DNA from: Symbiodinium natans
Lineage: Eukaryota > Sar > Dinophyceae > Suessiales > Symbiodiniaceae
Direction: 5' to 3'
Length of the DNA stretch: 64,000 bases
NCBI GenBank assembly: GCA_905221605.1
Contig: CAJNDS010001446.1
Coordinates: 77,501 to 141,500 of the forward strand
Positions 1 to 11,220 of the stretch are shown in pieces (the stretch's first letter is position 1; every line of letters starts with the position of its first letter). A program made the translations under genes and the position numbers. The notes under the pieces are model-generated. The model did not search any database. It had not been told where the DNA came from and was given only the letters and a program-made list of their open reading frames with translations.

Positions 1-2340
1 GCTGTTCTCCAGTCACAATTCAAATGATTTCGTAAAACAAAGATCCAATCAACCAATCAACGGAGTATGTCGAAAAAAAATCTCAACTGCAAACGACTAC
101 CAATCAGCTCAGCAGTGAACAATGCCCTCAGAGGCTCGGCTCAATCCTTTTGCTTTGCAAGCGAATCGCAATCGCTTCGAAAGAGAACTTGCAGCGAAAC
201 CTGCAATGTTCTGTTGGCATTCCGAATGCTCCAATGCATCCGAATCAATACACCACACGGAGTGGTCCTGAGAAACGGTCAGCAAAGTTTCCAATCGGGG
301 TCCAATGAGCTGCAGCAAGTGAAAAACCACATCATCACCAATGAAAAGCATCAACGGTAAAACCAATCGTCGAAGCAAGAACCAATTAAATGCAATCCCA
401 TCTTTCCAGGCCAGACAAAATTGTTGAGCGCCACTGCACCTCAATCGATCTTGTTGATCGTCGTTGTGACTCGCAATCGGCTCCCAGCATCATCAACGAT
501 CGTCACTTCCGAGCTGCCAATGCTGTTCCGACTCAAAGCATTCCGCTGGCTTGCCAATGTGCTCTGCAATGATGCTCCGGGTCCTGCTGTGCGACCCGCT
601 CCCAATAGGAAGCTGAGCTTCGATGGCAACGCAATGTGCCGGTGGATGGAATGCTGTCCAGAATGCACCATGTCCCAATGGAGACCATCGGTCAGCTCAC
701 GCAATGTGGTCTGCGTGTCCAAAAGCACCAATGCGCCAATCTCTTCCGGAGTCAGGACAATCTCAGCCTCATTCGGTGTAGGCTCGAGAATGGTGGCAAA
801 TCCGCAGTAGCTCTGGTTATGCCAATGCTTCAAACCGCCAGTGCCATCAGCATTCTTCAATACCACTGGCAATCTTCCCACTGCATGGTTCACACCAATG
901 ATCATCAAGTTCTCATCTCGCAATGCCTTGATGCTTGGGATCTGATCAATCCACATCAATAGCTTCGAAAGGCTGTGTGTGCCACCGAGAGGAAAGAATT
1001 CGCCTGCTGGCACGGAAAATCACTGACCAATAACTTGCCTGTCTCGACCAATCGCATAGCAAGTGTGTCTGGCAATGCAATGAAGCAGGGAAAAGAGACC
1101 AATGCATCCGGGATCGTTGGAACCGGGTGCAAATGCACAATCCGCCAATTGCTAATGAGCATCGTGCGAAGGCTCAATGGCAGAAAGGATTGGTTGGCAT
1201 GCCACAGCCAATCCGGGGAGAAATTGGCGACTTGTCCCAATGTTCTTCCAGGCTGTGCATTCAATCGCATCAATCCCCAGGCAATGGCCACTGAGGGGCC
1301 GCATCCCAGAGGATCGGGCCATCTGCTGGACTTGAGGCAATCCAATGTCACCAAACGCAATGGATTGACGTCCAGGGCTTCCAATGGGGTCAGGCTCCCG
1401 GTATCCGATGCGTTGATGAGCATCGTGCAGATCCCCTTCTCAATGAGCCGCAATTTCTTCAATACCGTCTTCGCCCTTGGGACGTCCAATGCGACGTGTC
1501 TCGCAATGGACTGGCAAAGCTGCTCGTCCGGCAGCCAACCAATGGAATCCACAATCATCTGCTGAAGATTCCCAATTCCCATTGTGGCATCTCGGATCAA
1601 TCTCTCCTTTCTCTCCTTCAATTCTTCCAAGCTGAGCACCTGGGCTGGCAATGCCACTTGCTGAGGCATCGGTGCGTCGGCCATGGCTGACGCAGGCTAC
1701 ACAATATCAGACCAATGTCTCACGCACACAAAGCTCTAGACTCCGAGACCTGAATGAGTGATCGCAATGTGACGCAATGTAAGCCACAGTTCCGCGTGAC
1801 CAATGCTTCAAAACTCGCAGAAAATCAATTCTTCATGCAATCCGCTCACCGGAAAATCAATTCAGGATTTCGGGATCTATGTACAATGACAGTCAGAAGG
1901 AGCAATTTGTTCAATTGCAATGCTTTGACGGTCCCTGTTTGCCAATGTCGTTTCAATGGCGGTCCGCTCCTAACCGCAATGCGTTGACGGCGGTTGAGCG
2001 ATGCTCATAAAGTCAATCTTAAACACAATAAACAATAAACAACATGACTGACTGAACAATGCACAATGCAGTGACTGACATGTCGTGCTCATGACCGCAA
2101 TGCCAATGCACAAGCAATGTACTGTCAAGACAGCAATGTTCTTCTCTCTCTCTTTCTCTCAATGCTCAACGCAATCCAATTTAGACCGCGGAGGTCGAAG
2201 CGAAAACGACACAATTCCTCGGTCCCTCAAACAGGACCGGAAGAGCAATGCAATGACCCAAGCCCCGTAAGGTCGCGGGCAAGAAGGGTCGGGCGGGAGG
2301 GAAAGAAAGGAAAAGTGAAACAATGTTTTTTTTTTCGATC
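1..2340. other. CAATG-rich segment downstream of element C
   Basis: This stretch is packed with the pentamer CAATG on the plus strand. I count roughly fifty by eye, where about two are expected in random DNA; the reverse complement CATTG is rare. The same bias marks element C (30226-34651 and 11542-12925), so the segment may be the 3' part of C, which is on the minus strand. No copy of the C LTR was found here. A short poly-T tract at 2328-2338 follows the C RNase H stop codon. Apart from the broken gene at 441-1684, I see no other feature. Confidence 0.5.
441..1684 (-). pseudogene. frameshifted gene of unknown function
   Basis: Two overlapping minus frames together would make a ~400-aa protein. 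The first (1684-956, ATG start, MADAPMPQQ...) begins with a helical, charged segment followed by a Leu-rich part. The second (1013-441) opens only at a GTG and reads VPAGEFFPLGG... to a TGA. They overlap by 58 nt near 1005, where one lost or gained base would join them in one frame. I recognise no family: no protease, RT or integrase motif is present. It lies downstream of element C on the same strand with the same CAATG bias, so it could be an extra 3' ORF of C. It could equally be an unrelated retroposed gene. Confidence 0.35.
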
Positions 2341-2346
2341 CAGTGC

Positions 2347-2798
2347 TCAGCCATATCGAAATGGGTTCCTGACCAATCCAAGCTTTCCAATGAGGTTGTG
2401 CAGTGTCTCAGTGGAGACGTATTTGGTCAATACATCTGCCGGGTTGAACTTGGTTCCTATCTTACGTACTTGCAGCAATCCGCTCTGTACAAGATTTTGC
2501 ATGTACAAGTAGCGCAATTCTACGTGCTTTGTACGCTTTCCAGCACCAAATCTAGTAGCCATGCTTTTACCTGCAGTAGAATCGGTGTACGCAACAATTT
2601 GCACGCGACGCGCAAACTCCGCTTCCAAGACAAGATTCTTTACGAACAATGCCTCGTTCACTCCTTGGCCAATGGCGTAAAGTTCAGCCTCGCCTGAAGA
2701 CAATGCCACAGTGGCCTGCGTCCTCGAGGAGTGAATGACATCGCAATCAAGAATCTGCACCGTGCTTCCGCTGGTGCTCTCGCGTGCGAGAACAACCT
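2347..2798 (-). pseudogene. RNase H fragment, C-terminal end of element C polyprotein
   Basis: The minus frame contains the copia-type RNase H signature: RESTSG, SRTQATVALSSGEAELYA, then AYTDSTAGKS and FNPADVLTK, ending in FRYG and a TGA at 2349-2347. These match the second half of copia RNase H (RKSTSG ... ALSSGEAEY ... TDS ... ADxxTK). The first part, with the DSDWA motif, is at 11542 and beyond, separated by the 8.7-kb insertion 2799-11541. The ~40 residues upstream in this frame (2799-2916) come from the inserted repeat and are not RNase H. Confidence 0.85.
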
Positions 2799-3720
2799 TT
2801 ATCGCTTGTGCCAAAATGGTTTGAACCCAAAAGCACAGTCCGAACCTAAGGCATACGGAAAGCCCACACCCTTGCAAGTTCCAGGCTTCCATCTTTTTCA
2901 TCGGTGGGCGAATCAAGGATCATTTTGAAAGGCCGATGCACATGGCTTTTAGTGCATACGCCAAGCAGAAGGCGCGCACATCACTATCTACACAACTGCC
3001 ACAGGAAACAAGCAGAAGGCGCGCACATCACTATCTACACAACTGCCACAGGAAACCCCCTACACAAAGACCTCAAACCCCCTTTGAGGGCGAGGACGCT
3101 GTACACACAGGCTCAGCAGGCGGCCCGGATGGCCAGCAGGGAGTTGCGGCCGCCGCAGCGGGCCCTGCGGCTAGCAGACAGTGAGTGGGCTGGACGGGAG
3201 CCAGGCCACGATACAAATCGCACCATGTCTTAGCATGCAAGGAGGCACGGTTGCAGCAATTTCCTGCACATGATGCCCAGGGTGGGCTGGGCGGGACCGA
3301 CTGCCACACGGTGTAGCGGAAATGCAATGTGGCTCTTCAGAGAGCGAGGCTTGATTGCAGGCACGTGTTGCAAGAATGCCCAGGGTGGGCCGGGTGGGAC
3401 AAATTTTCGCACGGTGCAATGAGCCAGTGCTGCACTTCAAGGAACACACACATAAAGTAACATAAAACTCGTAATGTTGCATTTACATAGCCAGGCATGT
3501 AGTACGCCAAGACAAGTCACATGATGCAGCCCGTCTGTAAACCTTTGCATTCGCTGACCGCGGAGACATGCAGAACATGCACAGGTAAGTGCCAGGCATG
3601 TGAAATTCAAAGTAACAAAATTAACTTTTTGGTTTCAAACCGTGAACAAACGGCATACCGTTTTTCACCGGGCATTATTGGAAGCAAGCGATAAAACACG
3701 ATTCGCTCGCGAACAGTAAG
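2799..3720. repeat. repeat unit U, copy 1
   Basis: This unit is 922 bp, begins TTATCGCTTGTGCC and ends CGCGAACAGTAAG. Its left ~215 bp recur at 3722-3937, 12926-13140 and 13812-14025; its right 321 bp recur at 11221-11541 and 13490-13810. TTATCGCTTG near the left end is matched by the inverted CAAGCGATAA at 3684-3693, followed by AATGCC-like similarity, suggesting imperfect terminal inverted repeats about 27 bp inside the right edge. A 47-bp tandem duplication lies at 2964-3056. Inside are two GC-rich repeats around TGCCCAGGGTGGGC (3269, 3378). No ORF is supported. It behaves like a short non-autonomous relative of the adjacent long element E. Confidence 0.65.
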
Positions 3721-3937
3721 CTTATCGCTTGTGCCAAAATGGTTTGAACCCAAAAGCACAGTCCGAACCTAAGGCATACGGAAAGCCCACACCCTTGCAA
3801 GTTCCAGGCTTCCATCTTTTTCATCGGTGGGCGAATCAAGGATCATTTTGAAAGGCCGATGCACATGGCTTTTAGTGCATACGCCAAGCAGAAGGCGCGC
3901 ACATCACTATCTACACAACTGCCACAGGAAACCCCCC

Positions 3938-6330
3938 GATTTAACCGAACGAATACGGTGGGCACCGTCGAGAGTAAGGCAGCTTGGAGCACAGACTCCA
4001 CGCATCCACCACCCCAAAACAGCAGGTTGCGAGTCAACGAGGTATCCCACTCTCTTCCGCCTCCAATCCACAAGTAATGTAGGGCCGGGCACACCGGGAT
4101 AGTAGTACGGCCCCATAATCACCCGGGGTGAACTTCCTTACAGTGCAGTCTCACGACAGAACCACGCAATGCACACCGACTCTGGCCATTCCATGACATA
4201 TAGGGTACATGCACGACCACCCGCGTTGAAAGCGGGGGGGGGAGAGGCACAGCTGTGCTCTTCCCCCCCTCCCCGTGTCCAATCGCTTGCATCGCAGCTG
4301 GGCACAACTTTTATCAGCGGGAGGACCCCACGCGTTGGTGCAAGGAGGGGCACCGTCCGAGCCGTGTCCAAGGCATACGGCGCCCGGCACCAGTAGACAT
4401 TAGTCCAGGGAGCACACACTGTTTGTTCGTTGCCCCAGAGGCCTCCACACCAAGGGCGATCGGGCGCTGATATGACAGCAGGCAACCAGAGTGTAGACTT
4501 AGCCCCGCCTGCCCGTCCTGCGACACGCGGGTGGCAAGGCACTCCTTGTGTGACAAGACCTAAATGTTTATTCGAGGCTGGGCCCAGGGCTTCCCTTTTC
4601 AAAGGTGGGGCCTGTCTATGACCTCTGGCTGCCACTGCGTGCGCCAGAACACTCATGCTGCCCATGTCCCTGTCCGCATCACTCCAGTTATTAAATTCAA
4701 CAGTGTGCGGGTCCAAAGACTTAGCTGGGGGCGCTTTGTCGGGTAACGGGCCAAACACCAAGGCTGCCCAGGCAAGTGAAAGCCAGAGACAACCCAACTC
4801 GTTTAAGACGGGTTAACAACTCAAAGCATTGGTCCCCGTGCATTTCGCACACACGCTACGACACCAGCGTGGTGGACCCCCCCCACTTGACGTAAAAAGG
4901 GGGGGGGGGGAGCCAGATGTAACGCCAGACACATGCCGACTGGTCGGGCCCTCCCCCCCTTCCCCCCCCAAATCACGAGGGACGTCTTGCAAGAGATTCA
5001 GACGGGCCCCTACACATAAACCATCATTGTTATCACGACAAGCCAAAGAATCTCTCTGGGGCTGAGCATGACACACAACATTCACTCCTGCATTGCACAC
5101 CGGGATTTGCGGCATGGTGATAACGTCAAAGCGACCCCGTGACATCATGCAGGGCAAACCGCATTCCAACTTCCACAGGGTCTCACTCTTGCACCCCGAC
5201 CTTCTGCGCAGCGGGAAGGGAGCAGATGGCGATGGATGACTGAGCTGAGTACATGCCAGTTGTTTGGTCACGTAACCCAGCCGAACACCAAACGCTAAGA
5301 AGCTCGACCAAGACGACGTAATCCTGGCATTTGGACACATGGACATTTGGACAAATTGGACCCGATGAGCGCCAACCGCTTACCAAGGACCAGGGAGAGC
5401 ACGCCAGGCATCAGGTCCGCCAGGCCTTGCGGACAACTCAAACGCGGCTGAGGGGGAACAAGCCATGCGTCAGGTCGGGAGACTCTGCGCTCGCATCCAG
5501 ACACTAAAGGCTTAACTGTTCGGGCGCCCAGGTCGTCAGAGACACAAAAGGCTTAACTGTTCGGGCGCCCAGATCGTCAGGAGAGTCGTTTGGTCATGTA
5601 AACCAGCCGAACACCAAACGCAAAGAAGCTCGACCAAGACGACGGTAAGCCAGGCATTTGGACAAATGGACATCTGGTCAAATGGACACGATGAGCGCCA
5701 GCCGCTTACCAAGGACCAGGGAGAGCACGCCAGGCGACAGGTCCACCAGGCCCTGCGGACAACACAAACACGGCTGAAGGGAAACAAGCCATGCGTCAGG
5801 TCGGGAGACTCTGCGCTCGCACCCAGACACTAAAGGCTTAACTGTTCGGGCGCCCAGGTCGTCAGGAGGCGCAAAAGGCAGATTGCCAGGAGACCCGGCG
5901 ACCACCCTCCATACAGAACGGCTTAAAACTCCACGCACCCCAGTAGGGCACACTTTCAGCCGTCGAACAAGTTAACAGAGAAACAGCAACCACCTCACAA
6001 GTTGACAGAGACCTGCGTCCCGCCACCGCACACGTTACACACACCACGTTACATACACCTCCCCTACCACCCCCACTTAACCGCACAGGAGGCAACACTG
6101 AACCACGGCCCAAGGGGGCCAGGGGAGGAAGCCGGAAATACAGGGAGGCATGCCAGCAGAGAATCGTCGCGTGCGGCGGGGAATTGTTACAGAACCCACA
6201 CGGTCGCGTGTCCCGCTCGAGCGCACGTTGCACGCCGTTTGGTTAGCGGCAGCGGGCGACAAGGCCATAAAGACTAGGTAGCTGACAAGTGCTGGGACCA
6301 ACGCATCTTCCATTGGGAAGCTACCAGCTT
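3938..6330. other. non-coding left half of E1 core
   Basis: Open frames here are not conserved in E2 (14026-16330), where indels break them, so none is called. The stretch has homopolymer runs of G and C (4231-4240, 4260-4272, 4900-4910, 4957-4970), purine/pyrimidine-rich tracts, and the tandem repeat at 5270-5870. Alignment to E2 is good by eye over most of its length. Confidence 0.5.
5270..5870. repeat. ~310-bp tandem duplication in E1
   Basis: Two copies of a ~270-310 bp unit starting near CCAGCCGAACACCAAACGC (5278 and 5602) both run through AGCGCCAACCGCTTACC or its variant, then AAGGCTTAACTGTTCGGGCG. The last motif occurs three times, at about 5508, 5549 and 5834. E2 has a partly matching arrangement at 15355-15820 with different copy number. 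Confidence 0.6.
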
Positions 6331-6413
6331 AAGGGCCTTTAGCGCAGTGGTTAGAGCGAAGGCCTTATGAGCCATAGGTCGCGGGTTCAAACCCCGCAAC
6401 GAACATTCAAATG
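6331..6413 (+). mobile_element. tRNA-derived SINE-like insertion
   Basis: The sequence has a good RNA polymerase III A box (TAGCGCAGTGG, 6340-6350) and B box (GGTTCAAACCC, 6384-6394) with a perfect 5-bp T-arm (GCGGG / CCCGC). A D-arm can fold, but the acceptor stem does not pair and the anticodon stem has a mismatch, so it is not a working tRNA gene. E2 lacks exactly this ~80-bp block: the sequence there goes from CAGCTTA directly to GGGTACGCG near 16305. It is therefore an insertion that occurred after E1 and E2 separated, or a clean loss from E2. Confidence 0.6.
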
Positions 6414-6467
6414 GTACGCGTGGCGCAGCCTTCAGCACGAGCAGACGAACGAATAAGGCGCGAGTAA

Positions 6468-6866
6468 CCGCCTTCAAATGAGCAACAGAGCACCGATCCG
6501 CCATCACAACTGCTGAGAGTGATGCTTTGCCACATCGACTGCGTACGCACACAACGCAGAGCACACGGCCTGGCACTGTGACAGGCGTGGGCTCGCCTGG
6601 TTACGGGGTGCAAGACGATGCATGAATGGGCACACCGAACAAAGGGGACCCAGTGCGCGCTGGTAACCGCCTTCAAAGGCGCAACAGAGCAACCAATCTG
6701 CCATCTCAACTGCTGGGAGCGATGCCTTGCCAATGGATTGCTTACGCACACAACCCAGCGCACACTGCCTTGCATGGTGACAGGCGTGGGCCTGCCTGTT
6801 TACGGGGTGCAAGACTTTGCATGAATGGGCACACCGAACAAAGCGGGACCCAGTGCGCGCTGGTGA
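6468..6866. repeat. 199-bp tandem repeat, two units
   Basis: Unit 1 begins CCGCCTTCAAATGAGCAAC at 6468 and unit 2 CCGCCTTCAAAGGCGCAAC at 6667. Both continue through CACATCGACTGCGTACGCAC-like sequence and end near GACCCAGTGCGCGCTGGT. E2 has a single unit (about 16363-16560), so copy number changed between duplicates. Confidence 0.7.
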
Positions 6867-6915
6867 GAACAACCCGGGTCACTAAATCAGCGTAAGCAGT
6901 CCAGACCGACTGTGG

Positions 6916-6917
6916 AG
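6916..6917. other. empty site equivalent to the DIRS-type insertion in E2
   Basis: E1 reads ...GACTGTGGA|GTACGTGGTCGGC... here. In E2 the left half (GACTGTGGA) ends at 16613 and the right half (GTACCGCGGTCGGC) starts at 25637, with 9,023 bp between. This is the pre-insertion site of the element 16614-25636. There is no target duplication, as expected for tyrosine-recombinase integration. Confidence 0.9.
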
Positions 6918-7963
6918 TACGTGGTCGGCTTGGGTTCCACACGGAGCGTACGCTCGAGTAATCAGCCTAAGCAGCCGACCCAGTCGGCCGAGGGAATCAG
7001 TTTTGCTTGGGCGCTACATGAGCAGCAGCCTAAGTCAACGACTTTGCCCCCTTTGATCGCAAAGTTAACTAAACCAAGGCCTATTCCACACAGCAAAAAG
7101 GGGGCCAATCCAGGAAAGGGGCAGAGACGCTGGCGGCCGCATGTTGGCTGCTATGTCCTTACATCCACCCATGTCATGGGGCATGTGGAAAGGTGGCCAC
7201 ACTGGCCACATCACTCTGCGGCCACAGAGGCGGTCAGGAGATAAGACCTTGTTGCGGGTACAACATACGAAGTTTAGGGCTGGCCTGGGGAGGCACGCTC
7301 ACATCAGCAGTGATTGATTGACGGGAAATGCACCGTGGCAAACGACAAGAACGGTCAAAACAGCTTGCTGCACTTTGCAAGTCACAAGGGACCCCAATGA
7401 GGGAGACCTCAGTGCTCCAAACATGTTGTTCCTTCCGCCCTGAGGAGGCCGAGGGCGTCGTTCAGGATGCTAGGTCGCCTGGGCACAGCATTCATGGCAT
7501 GTACTACCAAGCTAGACCACATAACAAGCAATGAAGCTACATGGCGCTACACAGCAGGATTCCACATGGGGGCTACCTGAAGATCATACGCAGTCAGAGA
7601 AACATGCGCTCATGAACATCACTTTGAGCCATCATCCTTGCATGAGCATTTGTAGTCCAATGGACATACCTGGCACCATGGCCACGTTGTATGACAGCCC
7701 CTTGGCTCATACATGGGCACCATGTGCCACCTCATGAGACCCTCATAGCCCATTGGCTGAGCAGACATTGCTCGTCTCATGCTACCTGTAACATGCACAA
7801 ATACATGTGTGAGCGCAGGCTCAGGTCCTCTTTTCCTTCTTTTGGTGCGAACTGCATTCTCATCACCAGCTTGGCGCGTCCTTGCTTCAAGGCAACATTA
7901 CGATGCCCATGGAACATGGGTTGCAGATATTGCAGACACATTTGCATTGTGGCCGGCTCACGA
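6917..7963. other. non-coding part of E1 between the empty site and the zinc-finger gene
   Basis: This aligns with 25637-26975 of E2. E2 carries an extra ~300 bp (about 25893-26210) absent here at about 7190. Short plus-strand frames (for example 7328-7534, 7531-7737) have counterparts in E2 but look like chance frames. No gene is called. Confidence 0.5.
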
Positions 7964-10764
7964 TCAAGGCCCCGTAACGTGATCGCGCGTTAAAGCGGAA
8001 AGACAACTGCGGGCATTGAAATTATGAGCACGGAGAAACACCTGAAGCCGCTCGCTAGAAGGTGGGGCCACTAGCCTGGTCAGGAGGGCCCAGTAGGACC
8101 CCATTTTCCGTGGCCCCAAGAGGCATGCCTGGGGCACTGGGAGGCAACAGTTGGCATCGAGGATAATGAGGTGGAAAGCCTCCGCTACCAGGCTGCTGCG
8201 TACCTGTTGCAGGGAGACTTCATCCTGGAAGTTGAAACCAGGTGGGACCCTTAGGCCCCATTGTTTCACCCCGAGGTCCCTGCACTTAATGCCAGCAATG
8301 GTGGCCCGGAGGACAATACGACAACATTGGAGAGCCAGGGAGATACATGCAGCGGGTGGCAGGGCCGGGCCTTCCAACATGGCAGTCAATGGGACTGCGC
8401 GTTCCGCAACGACATAATGCGCTTGGCACAAACCATCCTCTCCAAGGGATATCCAAATAGAGCCGCTATCGAAGACGCGGGCAAAGGCTACAGGACATGC
8501 GGCAGCGCTTCGCACTTCGTTGACATTGTCGGCATCACTCTCCGCCAGCTTTAACACCAGGCTTGCTACAGGCTCCTCTCCTTTCAGGTGGTACACTTTG
8601 CGGAACCCACCTTTGAGCTCCGGTGCCCTGCTAGACCCCAAAACCGACAGGTTCCGTCCATTCACATCCAGGACAAGACGAAGGTCATTAGGGAACATAT
8701 CATGGCCCGTCAAAAACCCTGATGCACGCAAGAGCTTAATTGATGGCCATGTCTCGACGTGGCTGGGAGTTGCGCCTTGAGTGACACCCTGATCCGGAGC
8801 AAGGGGGCCAAGCAATTTCCGCACATGTCAAAGTCGCAAACCCTGCACCCCCAAAGCAATCGCCGCGTGGTGAACTCCCTTTTACACACACTGCACCACC
8901 AATTTGGCTCAGGTGACCCAAAGGTGAACAACGGATGACCGGAGGGACACGTGGGTTGAGCATCAAGTCTGGCCAGAAAGGCCTCTGCGCTTTCCGGAGT
9001 GAGAGAGGCGCCCTCTTCGGAAGAGGCGGAGCCACTTGAACGGCTGACCCCCTCCGGTTCACACCTCTTCCGCTTAGGAGTTGGCGGACGGGGCGGCAGT
9101 GGCTGACCACCAGGAAGCAGGGCTTCAGATGCGCTATGTGCGTGGTCCAGGACCAAGACCTTAGTTTTCCCATCACAAGGAGGGGTTTCGGCTTGCTTAG
9201 AGCAGGCTTCGCCCCTTCGGGGAATGGAGCCTGGGCCGGTGAAGATAGGCCGCGAACTTATGGGGGTTACCACGCGTAGCTCACCATGCGGCAACTCCTT
9301 CTTGGGCAAACCCGGAACACCTGCAGGCCCCATGAAGACTCGCCTTGGTCCTGGTCGGGCCTTGTCACGCAGAGTGCCAGCGGCCGCACCTTGATCAGAA
9401 TTTCCCGGCACCAATGGACCTCTGGTTGACGGACACTTTGCACCGAGCTCGCTAGCCCCGGGGCGAGGGGAGAGCACAAGGTGGTCACCTGCAGGGGCCC
9501 CAAGCGGCGAGCGAGAAGCCTGTTGCGCGGACGCCTTGGGACCACAAGTGGATTGGTTTGTGGGCTCAGGGTTGGTCCCATAAGCATTTGCTGCAGTGCT
9601 TTGGGCTTCAGCCCCAAAATCCGTGGCGCGTGAGCTGTGAGGAGCCGAAACTGGCCTGCCAGGGGTATCCTGCCTCATAGGGAATTCCAGCTGCACCTCA
9701 GGAAGCGGCACTCGCACAGTTTCAGCATCCGAACTGCTAGGGTTAGAGCTAACCTCACTCCTCAGGTGATCCTGTTGTTCAGCAACAGACACAGGTGGCA
9801 CGCGTCGGCCACCAGGCTTGGGAACCACCTCAGAGGGCGCCCCATCCCTCGCATGCATCACGCTTGGGGAAGCTTCAGAGACACCGAGATGGAAGGGCGG
9901 TGCGTCTCCTGCACCGGCAGCATGACGCGCTGGATGCCCACGCTCATCCACTGGTTCATGGCATGAAGTCATGGCATGGCAAAGACGGGGCACACGTGGT
10001 TGGGCATGCTGAAGCGCTCTCAGCTTATCGGGCTTGTGTGGCCGTTCAGCAGGACCAGGGAGAGCACCCGAGTCATCATCTTCAACCAGACGGACCCTGA
10101 CACGACCAGGTGCACAATGTTCCGTTTCGCAAGGGGACTCAGCTCCCCCGCTCGACACAGCCCCAACATCTTTGGTCGCACACAATGCATCCTTGTGCTG
10201 AACAAGAGGAACGGACCCCATGTGCACATTATCATTATCACTTAAAATTTGGCCATCAGGTTTCTCAGGCACCAAATCTTCGGCTTCACTCCCACGTAGC
10301 GTTGCACCAAACTGTGCTGCTAAGGAAGGACCCAAATTGACATGAGACCCTGCTGGACTCTTGACAGGCACGCAAGGCCCAGATCCTGAGGCCATGGGTT
10401 GGCCTTCAGGTTTCTCAAACCCCAAATCAACGGGATCACTCCCACGTAGCGCCACATGAGACTGGGATGATTGGGGAGCGCCCATTCCTGTAAGGGCATC
10501 GGTAGCCTGGCAGCTAGGCTCACCAAGCTCAGCGCTCGCAGCCTTCGAGGTTTGGCTATCAGGTTTACTGCCAACCAGCTCATCACACTTGGCTGCGGAT
10601 TGCCCCCTGGCTGCGGATTGCCCCTTGTCCCCCCTTTTAACCGGAAGAGATGGCCCGGGGGCCCCTTTGCGGAAGCGCTTTACCACACAGACAGGGGCGA
10701 CCCCAGGCACCGGGGCAGGTGCGGGCGGCGCATCATGAGGGGCAGGGCCCTTGGGAGTCGCCAT
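7964..10764 (-). pseudogene. zinc-finger protein gene of element E, broken copy
   Basis: This matches the intact 919-codon gene at 26976-29735. ATG at 10764 (MATPKGP...). The frame runs ~680 codons through a Pro/Ser-rich part and the zinc finger (CPSGH ... CSVC ... CRVCDFDMCGNC), then goes out of frame near 8806. There E1 lacks 25 nt that are present in E2 (about 27827-27851). The rest continues in another frame (8824-7964) with the same conserved C-terminal domain (GGFRKVYHLKGEEPVASLVL). The N-terminal region has about 30 residues more than E2, including APVCVVKRFRKGAPGPS. The deletion removes the C-terminal ~270 residues from any product. Confidence 0.75.
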
Positions 10765-11160
10765 TCAGCGGTCGTAGACTGCCAGATACCAAGCAATCAC
10801 GCAGTGCGCGCACCAATGGTGGTTGTGATTGATGCGGTACCTGATACAACCGTTTCGGCCACACTGCTGGCAAAGCTGTTGACAGGCCGGGATGGGAGGG
10901 TCCTGCTCGACAAGGGGCCCTTCCGGGGCACGGCGGCTGCACGTGGAGCCCATGGGGGCTAACAAAGGCTGATGGCCAACAGCAGACAAACCACACCCAG
11001 GCAAAAGCCGGAACAAAAGCACACACAGGGGGCCTCGGTGGCAACCTCTGGGCTGGAAGAGCCCAAATGCACAGGCGACCGGATCGCCGCGAGCCCGCGC
11101 CGGCGAGCTCCCATCCACCGCCTGCTTCACGCAGGCAGCTTGCACAGGGCCTGAGGCCAA
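10765..11160 (-). CDS. small Cys/His-rich ORF directly upstream of the zinc-finger gene
   Basis: A 131-codon minus frame whose TGA directly abuts the next ATG (TGAATGG). Its C-terminal 40 residues are Cys/His-rich: CQQLCQQCGRNGCIRYR, then NHNHHWCAHC. That pattern could bind zinc. The C-terminal part is conserved in E2 (29736-29870) apart from a few substitutions, though the N-terminal part there is shifted in frame. The abutting stop and start could allow termination-reinitiation, or mark an ancient in-frame fusion now split. I do not recognise a family. It may be non-coding upstream sequence that happens to be open. Confidence 0.35.
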   Translation of the reverse strand: MASGPVQAACVKQAVDGSSPARARGDPVACAFGLFQPRGCHRGPLCVLLFRLLPGCGLSAVGHQPLLAPMGSTCSRRAPEGPLVEQDPPIPACQQLCQQCGRNGCIRYRINHNHHWCAHCVIAWYLAVYDR

Positions 11161-11220
11161 GGTTGAAGGCAGAGCCTGTTGAAGCAGAGCCTGTTAGCGC
11201 CTCGAACCCAGTTAGACAAA

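Noticed and set aside
2799-3720. unit U as an LTR of element E
   Set aside because: The full unit occurs only at the left of E, the right end has at most the last third, and no PBS or polypurine tract is next to it.
4138-4797. 219-codon minus frame in the E1 core
   Set aside because: Its E2 counterpart (14207-14860) is broken by several indels and the sequence has G/C homopolymers and low complexity; no domain is seen.
6337-6410. functional tRNA gene (apparent anticodon TAT)
   Set aside because: The acceptor ends do not pair and the anticodon stem has a mismatch; the block is a presence/absence insertion, so a SINE-like origin fits better.
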